Shown here piece by piece: positions 58,485 to 64,000 of a stretch of 64,000 nt of DNA (within the stretch, counting starts at the first letter, position 1; each line of letters opens with the position of its first letter). Below the pieces are notes generated by a model. The model did no database searches. It was not told the DNA's origin and saw nothing but the letters and a program-made list of their open reading frames with translations. The position numbers and the translations under genes were made by a program. This DNA comes from Hyphomicrobiales bacterium (GTDB lineage Bacteria > Pseudomonadota > Alphaproteobacteria > Rhizobiales > Beijerinckiaceae): positions 62,001 to 126,000 of the forward strand of contig JAIXTP010000021.1 of the NCBI GenBank assembly GCA_027483895.1. Direction: 5' to 3'.

Positions 58485-59111
58485 GTGACTTTCGTTCTCG
58501 GCCTCACCGGCTCGATCGGCATGGGCAAGAGCGCCACGGCGGCGATGTTCCGTGCCCGCGGCGTGCCCGTGCACGATGCCGACGCGACGGTTCATGCGCT
58601 CTATGCGGGCGCGGCCGTGCCGCTGATCGAAGCCGCCTTTCCGGGAACGACGGCGGACGGGCGTGTCGACCGCACGGCGCTTGCGGCTCGCGTTCTCGGC
58701 GACGACGCAGCCGTGACGCGGCTGGAAGCGATCGTCCACCCGCTCGTGCGCGCGGCCGAGACGGCCTTTCTCCGCGATGCGGTACGGAGCGCGGTTCCGC
58801 TCGTGGTGCTCGACGTGCCGCTGCTCTTCGAAAAGGGCAACGACGCCCGCACCGACGCCGTCGTCGTCGTCAGCGCCGATCCTTCTGTGCAGAAGACGCG
58901 TGTTCTGGCGCGCCCGGGCATGACCGAGGAGAAGTTCGAGGCCATTCTGAAGCGGCAGATGCCCGATTCGGAAAAGCGGCGGCGCGCGCATGCCGTGATC
59001 GATACGGGCCGGGGCTTCGAGGCGGCGGAGCGGCAGGTCGACGCGCTTCTGCGTGCACTGGCCGGACGATCCGGCCGCGCGGCGGCCCGCATCACGGAAA
59101 GCGCATCATGA
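58485..59111 (+). CDS. coaE: Dephospho-CoA kinase
   Basis: A 208-residue P-loop kinase that completes coenzyme A synthesis. The P-loop is [11 protein letters not shown] (6-16); [16 protein letters not shown] and [10 protein letters not shown] are typical. The start is GTG at 58485, directly at the first strand, with GGGAG 9 nt upstream. Its end overlaps dnaQ by 4 nt (ATGA). Confidence 0.95.
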   Translation: MTFVLGLTGSIGMGKSATAAMFRARGVPVHDADATVHALYAGAAVPLIEAAFPGTTADGRVDRTALAARVLGDDAAVTRLEAIVHPLVRAAETAFLRDAVRSAVPLVVLDVPLLFEKGNDARTDAVVVVSADPSVQKTRVLARPGMTEEKFEAILKRQMPDSEKRRRAHAVIDTGRGFEAAERQVDALLRALAGRSGRAAARITESAS

Positions 59112-59833
59112 TCCGCGAGATCGTCTTCGACACGGAAACGACGGGGTTGAGCCCGCTGGGCGGCGACAGGGTCGTGGAAATCGGCTGCGTCGAGCTGATC
59201 AACCACATCCCGAGCGGCAATACGTTCCACGTCTACATCAATCCCGAACGCGACATGCCGGACGCCGCGTTCCGGGTGCACGGGCTTTCCGGCGAATTCC
59301 TGGCGGACAAGCCGGTCTTCGCCGCGATCGCGGAAGGCTTCGTGGAGTTCATCGGTGACGCGAAGCTGGTCGCGCACAACGCGGCCTTCGACGTCGCCTT
59401 CCTGAACCATGAATTGGGGCTCGTCGGCCTGCCGCCCTTGGCGGAGGACCGCATCGTCGACACGCTCGCCCTGTCGCGGCGCAAGCATCCCTTCGGCCCG
59501 AACAGCCTCGATGCGCTCTGCCAGCGCTACGGCATCGACAATTCGCGCAGGACCAAGCACGGCGCGCTGCTCGACTCGGAGATTCTCGCCGAGGTCTATC
59601 TGGAGCTGCTCGGCGGGCGGCAGACGGATCTCGGGCTCGCCCAAGCCTCGGCCGCCGCCGCGCAGGCCGCCGTGGCGGTCGTGGCGGGCCGTGCGCAGCA
59701 ACGCCCGCAGCCGCTGGCCCCGCGGCTCACGCCCGCCGAGATCGAGGCGCACGAGGCCTTTATCGGCTCCCTCAAGGAGCCGGTCTGGGCGGATTACATC
59801 AAGAAGAACGAAGACGGGGCGGCGGTCGCCTGA
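59108..59833 (+). CDS. dnaQ: DNA polymerase III epsilon subunit (proofreading)
   Basis: A 241-residue 3'-5' exonuclease. Exo I is FDTETTG (Asp8, Glu10), Exo II HNAAFD (Asp95), Exo III His151 and Asp156 in KHGALLDSE. The C-terminal tail (about 175-241) after an Ala-rich linker should bind the alpha subunit. It is the last gene of the ppsR-maf-aroE-coaE-dnaQ run, all right of the predicted origin. Confidence 0.96.
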   Translation: MIREIVFDTETTGLSPLGGDRVVEIGCVELINHIPSGNTFHVYINPERDMPDAAFRVHGLSGEFLADKPVFAAIAEGFVEFIGDAKLVAHNAAFDVAFLNHELGLVGLPPLAEDRIVDTLALSRRKHPFGPNSLDALCQRYGIDNSRRTKHGALLDSEILAEVYLELLGGRQTDLGLAQASAAAAQAAVAVVAGRAQQRPQPLAPRLTPAEIEAHEAFIGSLKEPVWADYIKKNEDGAAVA

Positions 59834-59864
59834 AGCCTGTTCCGGCGACCGTGGCGGGCGGACT

Positions 59865-60485
59865 TCAGGCCCGCGAGATTTCCTTCGACGCGACGGTCGA
59901 GTCGGCATTGAGCCGGTAGATCAGCGGCACGCCGGTATCGAGTTCCATCGAGGGAATGGTTTCGGGCGTCAGCCCGTCGAGCACCATCACCAGCGCGCGC
60001 AGGGAATTGCCGTGGGCCGCGACGAGCACGCGCTCGCCCCGCAGCACGCGCGGCAGGATCTCGCTGCAGTAATAGGGCAGCACGCGCGCGACGGTGTCCT
60101 TCAGGCTCTCGCCGCCGGGGGGCGGGACGTCATAGGACCGGCGCCAGAGATGCACCTGGTCCTCGCCCCACTTCGCCCGGGCGTCGTCCTTGTTGAGGCC
60201 GGAAAGGTCGCCGTAGTCGCGCTCGTTCAGCGCCTGCTCGCGGATCGTCTGCAGGCCGGGCTGGCCGAGTTCCTCGAGAACCAGCCTGCAGGTGTGCTGC
60301 GCGCGGGTGAGCGCGGAGGTGAAGGCCACGTCGAAGCCGAGACCCGCCGTCTTCAGCCGCTTTCCGGCCGCGCGGGCTTCCTGAACGCCCTTCTCCGTCA
60401 GGTCCGGATCCTTCCAGCCCGTGAAGAGGTTCTTGAGGTTCCAGTCGCTCTGGCCGTGGCGGACGAGGACGAGCAGGCGCTCCAT
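59865..60485 (-). CDS. gpmA: 2,3-bisphosphoglycerate-dependent phosphoglycerate mutase
   Basis: A 206-residue cofactor-dependent phosphoglycerate mutase of glycolysis. The phosphohistidine is His10 in [36 protein letters not shown] and [11 protein letters not shown] follow. It is a little shorter than the E. coli enzyme, as is usual in alphaproteobacteria. The ATG at 60485 has GGAG 8 nt upstream; the frame continues to a TTG that is not favoured. It follows dapB by 27 bp. Confidence 0.95.
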   Translation of the reverse strand: MERLLVLVRHGQSDWNLKNLFTGWKDPDLTEKGVQEARAAGKRLKTAGLGFDVAFTSALTRAQHTCRLVLEELGQPGLQTIREQALNERDYGDLSGLNKDDARAKWGEDQVHLWRRSYDVPPPGGESLKDTVARVLPYYCSEILPRVLRGERVLVAAHGNSLRALVMVLDGLTPETIPSMELDTGVPLIYRLNADSTVASKEISRA

Positions 60486-60512
60486 GGGCTTATCTCCGAT
60501 GTTCTTCAAATC

Positions 60513-61328
60513 TCAGACGTCGGCGAGGCCGAGGACGTCCATCATGGAATAGAGGCCGGGCTTACGGCCGCGACCCCAAAGGGCCGCCCGGACCGCCCCG
60601 CGGGAGAAGAGCCCGCGGTCCTCGGCATGGTGCGAAAGCGTGATCCGCTCGCCCGATCCGGCGAAGACGACGCTGTGGTCGCCGATGACGGTGCCGCCGC
60701 GCAGCGAGGCGAAGCCGATCGCGCCTTCCTTGCGCGCGCCGGTGATCCCGTCGCGTCCGCGCTCGGACTGCGTGTCGAGATCGATGCCGCGCCCCGCGGC
60801 GGCGGCTTCGCCGAGCAGCAGCGCGGTGCCCGAGGGCGCATCGACCTTCATCCGGTGATGCATTTCGACGATTTCGATGTCGAAGTCGGGCCCGAGCGTC
60901 TGCGCCGCGCGCTTGACCAGCGCGGCCAGCAGATTGACGCCGAGGCTCATATTGCCGGAGCGGACGATCGTCGCATGACGGGAGGCCGCTTCGAGCTTGG
61001 CGAGATGCTCGCGTTCGAGGCCCGTGGTTCCGACGATATGGACGATGCGCGCCTGCGCGGCCAGCGCCGCGAACTCCACCGTGGCGGCGGGCGCCGAAAA
61101 ATCGAGCACGCCTTCGGCCTCGGCGAAGAGCGGCAGAGGATCGGTCGTGACTGCGACGCCGAGAGGGCCGACGCCGGCGAGCACGCCCGCATCCTGCCCG
61201 ACGAAGGGGGATCCTTCGCGTTCGACCGCGCCCGCGAGCACGGCGCCCGGCGTCTCATGGACGGTGCGGACGAGCATCCGTCCCATCCGTCCGCCGGCAC
61301 CGACGACCACCAGCCGCATGTCGCTCAT
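60513..61328 (-). CDS. dapB: 4-hydroxy-tetrahydrodipicolinate reductase
   Basis: A 271-residue enzyme of lysine/diaminopimelate synthesis. [14 protein letters not shown] binds NAD(P)[12 protein letters not shown] and the signature [15 protein letters not shown] contain the catalytic His and Lys. The product feeds the route to DapF, encoded at 17.3 kb. The dapB-gpmA pair is common in Hyphomicrobiales. Confidence 0.96.
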   Translation of the reverse strand: MSDMRLVVVGAGGRMGRMLVRTVHETPGAVLAGAVEREGSPFVGQDAGVLAGVGPLGVAVTTDPLPLFAEAEGVLDFSAPAATVEFAALAAQARIVHIVGTTGLEREHLAKLEAASRHATIVRSGNMSLGVNLLAALVKRAAQTLGPDFDIEIVEMHHRMKVDAPSGTALLLGEAAAAGRGIDLDTQSERGRDGITGARKEGAIGFASLRGGTVIGDHSVVFAGSGERITLSHHAEDRGLFSRGAVRAALWGRGRKPGLYSMMDVLGLADV

Positions 61329-61413
61329 CGCAGGGATCTCCCGAAAGGCCGCGGCGGGTATAGCGCGGGCGGAGCGGCGATGAAAGCCGGCCCGCCCGCG
61401 GCTTCAGTCCCGA

Positions 61414-61722
61414 TCAGGACGGCTGCGGGCCGTCATAGCCTTCGATGATGATGATGTCGGCATAGGCCGCGCCCTGCCGCTCGGCGACGGCCGCCCGGTA
61501 TTCGACCGAGTGGTAGCACTCGCGCGCCGCCTCGTAGCTCGGGAATTCGATCACGACGTTGCGCGCCTTCGCACCGCCTTCGCCGATCTCGAACGCGCCG
61601 CCGCGCACCAGAAAGCGCGCGCCGTATTTCTTGAAAGCCGCGCCGTTCTTCTCGGCGTAGCGCTTGTAGGCCTCGGGGTTCGTCACCTCGACCCGGCCGA
61701 TCCAGTAAGCCTTCTTGGACAT
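61414..61722 (-). CDS. DUF1330 domain protein
   Basis: A 102-residue dimeric ferredoxin-like small protein. KAYWIGRVEVTNPEAYKRYA and VIEFPSYEAARECYHSVEYR are typical of DUF1330. Function is unknown. It is followed by dapB after 85 bp and preceded by pyrF on the same strand after 23 bp, so it may be part of a loose operon. Confidence 0.88.
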   Translation of the reverse strand: MSKKAYWIGRVEVTNPEAYKRYAEKNGAAFKKYGARFLVRGGAFEIGEGGAKARNVVIEFPSYEAARECYHSVEYRAAVAERQGAAYADIIIIEGYDGPQPS

Positions 61723-61745
61723 CGTTTCTGCTCTCCCTTCGCCCT

Positions 61746-62444
61746 TCAGGCGGATGCGATTTCGCGGACGACCGCTTCGGCCGCCGCGCGCGGGTCGGCC
61801 GCCTGCGTGATCGGCCGTCCCACGACGAGGTGATCGGCGCCCGCCCGAACGGCGTCCGCCGGCGTGGTCACGCGCTTCTGGTCGCCATGGCCTGCCCCCG
61901 CGGGCCGGATCCCGGGGGTCACGAGCGCCATGTCCGGCCCGAGCAGCCGGCGCATCTCGCCGACCTCCTCGGGCGACAGCACGAGGCCGTCCACGCGCGC
62001 GTCGCGCGCCTGCAGGGCGCGGCGCGCCACGAGATCGCGGACGTTGAACGCATAACCGGCTTCCGCGAGGTCCGCGTCGTCATAGGAGGTCATCACGGTG
62101 ACCGCGAGAATGCGGAGGTCCGAAGTGCCCTTGCCCTTCACGGCGGCCTTCATGGTCTGCGGAAAGGCGTGCACGGTCAGGAAGGTCGCGCCGAGCCCCG
62201 CGACCTGCGCCGTCGCCTTTTCGACGGTAGTCGGGATGTCGTGGAGTTTGAGATCGAGGAAGACCTTTTTGCCTGCCGCCGTGAGGCGGCGGACGAGGTC
62301 GAGACCGCCGCCATAGGTCAGCTCCATGCCGACCTTGTAGAAGGTCGCGGCATCGCCGATCCGCTCCACCATGGCCTCGGCCTCGGCGACGGTGGGCAGG
62401 TCGAGCGCGACGATCAAGCGGTCGCGCGGGTCGAGATGAGGCAT
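61746..62444 (-). CDS. pyrF: Orotidine 5'-phosphate decarboxylase
   Basis: A 232-residue TIM-barrel enzyme making [17 protein letters not shown] and the catalytic DLKLHDIP (Asp64, Lys66, Asp69) are intact, with [10 protein letters not shown] and VVGRPIT for phosphate binding. The ATG at 62444 gives [10 protein letters not shown]; an upstream extension lacks similarity. It lies 10 bp after pmtA on the same strand. Confidence 0.95.
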   Translation of the reverse strand: MPHLDPRDRLIVALDLPTVAEAEAMVERIGDAATFYKVGMELTYGGGLDLVRRLTAAGKKVFLDLKLHDIPTTVEKATAQVAGLGATFLTVHAFPQTMKAAVKGKGTSDLRILAVTVMTSYDDADLAEAGYAFNVRDLVARRALQARDARVDGLVLSPEEVGEMRRLLGPDMALVTPGIRPAGAGHGDQKRVTTPADAVRAGADHLVVGRPITQAADPRAAAEAVVREIASA

Positions 62445-62454
62445 CGAAGGTCCG

Positions 62455-63180
62455 TCAGCGCAGGATATGGGTCCTGACCTTGTCGGTCCCTTCGATGATC
62501 TTGGCAAGAAGGTCGAGCTTCTTCCTGCGTCGCGGTGCGCGCCGACGCGGCCCGGTCCCGCGCCGATAGACCCAGACGCAGGCGGGCGGAATGTTCATCC
62601 AGATCCGCTCGGATTCCTCGGCGTCGAAATCCGCGTCCGTCAGGGGAACGGGAGAGACCGGCGCATAGGTGAACTGGATGAACGGCGCGCCCGGCGCCAT
62701 GAGTTCGAAGGCGGAATGCAGCAGAGCGAGGCGCATGCGCTCCGGCCGCGTGAAGAGGGGCAGCCCCGATACGACGGCGGCGGCCGGGCCGGGCAGCGCG
62801 TCGCCGAGCGTGCGGGCCAGCGCATAGGCGTCGCCCTGAATGACCCGGGCCTGCGGAAAGCGCTTTTTCAGGAGCGCGCAGAAGGCCGGATCGAATTCGA
62901 CCAGCACGAGACGTTCCTGGGGAATGCCGCGGCGGATGATCGCTTCCGTCAGCGCGCCGGTTCCAGGACCGAGTTCGACGACGGGGCCCTCGAGGGAGGG
63001 GTCGATGTAGCTCGCCATGCGCCGGGCCAGCGCCTTGCCGGACGGCGTGACCGCGCCCGTGACCAGCGGCTTGTCCAGCCAGGTCTTCAGGAAGCGGGCT
63101 TCGTCCTGAAGCCGCGCCTCGATCCGTGCGGCGACCGCGTGAGGCGTCTTTCGGCCGTTGCGGCTCGGGAATTGCGACAC
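62455..63180 (-). CDS. pmtA: Phospholipid N-methyltransferase PmtA-like
   Basis: A 241-residue class I methyltransferase. [20 protein letters not shown] and the SAM motif [16 protein letters not shown], then [11 protein letters not shown] and [16 protein letters not shown], match rhizobial PmtA, which methylates phosphatidylethanolamine to phosphatidylcholine. Similarity to KsgA-type rRNA methylases is only in the SAM fold. The GTG at 63180 was chosen because it gives family length; an upstream GGAG lies about 10 nt away. Between this start and dnaJ (65 bp) nothing stands out. Confidence 0.87.
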   Translation of the reverse strand: MSQFPSRNGRKTPHAVAARIEARLQDEARFLKTWLDKPLVTGAVTPSGKALARRMASYIDPSLEGPVVELGPGTGALTEAIIRRGIPQERLVLVEFDPAFCALLKKRFPQARVIQGDAYALARTLGDALPGPAAAVVSGLPLFTRPERMRLALLHSAFELMAPGAPFIQFTYAPVSPVPLTDADFDAEESERIWMNIPPACVWVYRRGTGPRRRAPRRRKKLDLLAKIIEGTDKVRTHILR

Positions 63181-63245
63181 GAGGGGCTGTCTCCGGCTGA
63201 AGCGAAGGCGAACACGGAAACGGGGGATGACCGACCCTATATGGG

Positions 63246-64000
63246 TCAGTCGGGGCTTCCGGAAAAGAACTCCTTCACCTTGGCGAAGAAACTCGCGCTC
63301 TCCGGCTGGGTTTCCTTCGAACTTTCCTCGTCGAACTCGCGCAGCAGTTCCTTCTGCCGCGCAGTCAACTTCTGCGGGGTCTCCACGGCCACCTGAACAT
63401 AAAGGTCGCCCTGATCCCGCGTACGCAGGACGGGCATCCCCTTTCCGCGGAGGCGGAACTGCCGTCCGGACTGGGTTCCCTCCGGAACGGCGATGATCTT
63501 CTCCTCGCCGTCGAGCGTCGGGATGTTGATCTCCCCGCCGAGCGCGGCGGTCACCATGGAAATCGGCACGCGGCAATAAAGGTCCGCGCCGTCGCGCTGG
63601 AAGAGCCGGTGCGATTTCACCGACAGGAAGATGTAGAGGTCGCCCGAGGGGCCGCCCTTGCGCCCGCTCTCGCCCTCGCCCGCCAGCCGGATCCGCGTGC
63701 CGTCCTCGACGCCCTTGGGGATGTTGACCGAAAGCGTCCGGTCCTTGGTGACGCGGCCCTGCCCGCCGCAGCTGCGGCAAGGGTCGTCGATCATCTCGCC
63801 GCGGCCGTGGCAGCTCGGGCAGGTCCGTTCGATGGCGAAGAAGCCCTGCTGGGCGCGCACGCGGCCGTGGCCGTTGCAGGTGGTGCAGGTCTTCGGCTTC
63901 GTCCCCGCCTTCGCGCCGGAGCCGGTGCAGGCGTCGCAGGTGACGGCGATCGGCGCCGTGATCGTCGCCGTCTTGCCGTGGAAGGCGTCTTCCAGCTCGA
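63246..64000 (-). CDS. dnaJ: Chaperone protein DnaJ, C-terminal two thirds (cut by window edge)
   Basis: The frame is open to the window end, so the J-domain and Gly/Phe region lie outside; about 251 residues are seen. Four CxxCxGxG zinc repeats are present ([32 protein letters not shown]), followed by the two substrate-binding domains ([40 protein letters not shown] in part, [15 protein letters not shown]). It is the type I Hsp40 partner of DnaK, which probably lies further right. Confidence 0.96.
   Translation of the reverse strand, partial: ELEDAFHGKTATITAPIAVTCDACTGSGAKAGTKPKTCTTCNGHGRVRAQQGFFAIERTCPSCHGRGEMIDDPCRSCGGQGRVTKDRTLSVNIPKGVEDGTRIRLAGEGESGRKGGPSGDLYIFLSVKSHRLFQRDGADLYCRVPISMVTAALGGEINIPTLDGEEKIIAVPEGTQSGRQFRLRGKGMPVLRTRDQGDLYVQVAVETPQKLTARQKELLREFDEESSKETQPESASFFAKVKEFFSGSPD

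Overview
The window is chromosomal core DNA of a high-GC alphaproteobacterium, most likely of the order Hyphomicrobiales (Rhizobiales); genus cannot be told from the sequence. Supporting signs are an NdvA-type cyclic beta-glucan exporter, a PmtA-type phospholipid N-methyltransferase, family proteins common in this order (DUF2125, DUF3775, DUF1330), the gene order leuS-lptE-holA / parB-parA-rsmG-mnmG-mnmE-rho-hemJ-hemE / ppsR-maf-aroE-coaE-dnaQ, and TTAA-N7-TTAA (CtrA-type) boxes. I see about 63 protein genes, packed tightly with many 1-4 nt stop/start overlaps. I found no rRNA, tRNA, insertion sequence, prophage or CRISPR array.

Layout. 0-6.2 kb: end of a heparinase-like gene, purH, an MFS transporter, cytochrome c maturation genes ccmC-ccmD-ccmG, and a YciB/IspZ membrane protein. 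6.3-15.7 kb: FAA hydrolase, ndvA, CAP-domain lipoprotein, large MscS channel, ppa, a TauE/SafE permease, a tyrosine phosphatase, DUF3775 and a metallo-beta-lactamase-fold hydrolase. 15.6-25.4 kb: HAD phosphatase, a secreted Pro/Ala-rich GyrI-like protein, dapF-mtaB, an RluA-type synthase, ftsY, a CorC-type CBS protein, a fused aroK-aroB gene and xerD. 25.4-34.2 kb: metX-metW, a chorismate mutase-hisC-tyrC set for Phe/Tyr, DUF2125, ChaC, a UbiH-type hydroxylase and tesB. 34.2-42.9 kb: glnK-amtB with a possible sigma-54 promoter and two terminators, ftsK behind a CtrA-type box, lolA, xth, a cyclic-nucleotide-binding protein, a regulator with a degenerate receiver, an L,D-transpeptidase and yggS. 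43-59.8 kb: the origin-proximal block. 59.9-64 kb: gpmA, dapB, DUF1330, pyrF, pmtA and the 3' part of dnaJ.

The most informative region is 47-57 kb. Between hemE and ppsR, the place of the chromosomal origin in Caulobacter, lies the only gene-free stretch over 300 bp (55807-56201). It holds a perfect CtrA-type box, degenerate DnaA-box-like motifs and three GANTC (CcrM) sites. Genes on its left from hemE to parB run left and those on its right from ppsR to dnaQ run right, as expected for co-directional replication. Three parS-like 16-mers lie at mnmE/mnmG and inside rsmG, next to parA-parB, and a weaker fourth lies inside the L,D-transpeptidase gene. A second perfect CtrA-type box precedes ftsK. 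Together these make a probable origin and segregation module tied to cell-cycle control.

Other points of interest are a PhoB-like regulator whose phospho-accepting Asp and conserved Lys are replaced, sitting beside a lone cyclic-nucleotide-binding domain; the aroKB fusion; a chorismate mutase with a large C-terminal extension; and ccmCDG without ccmAB beside it. I did not find an obviously new defence, mobile or biosynthetic system; the window is mostly housekeeping.
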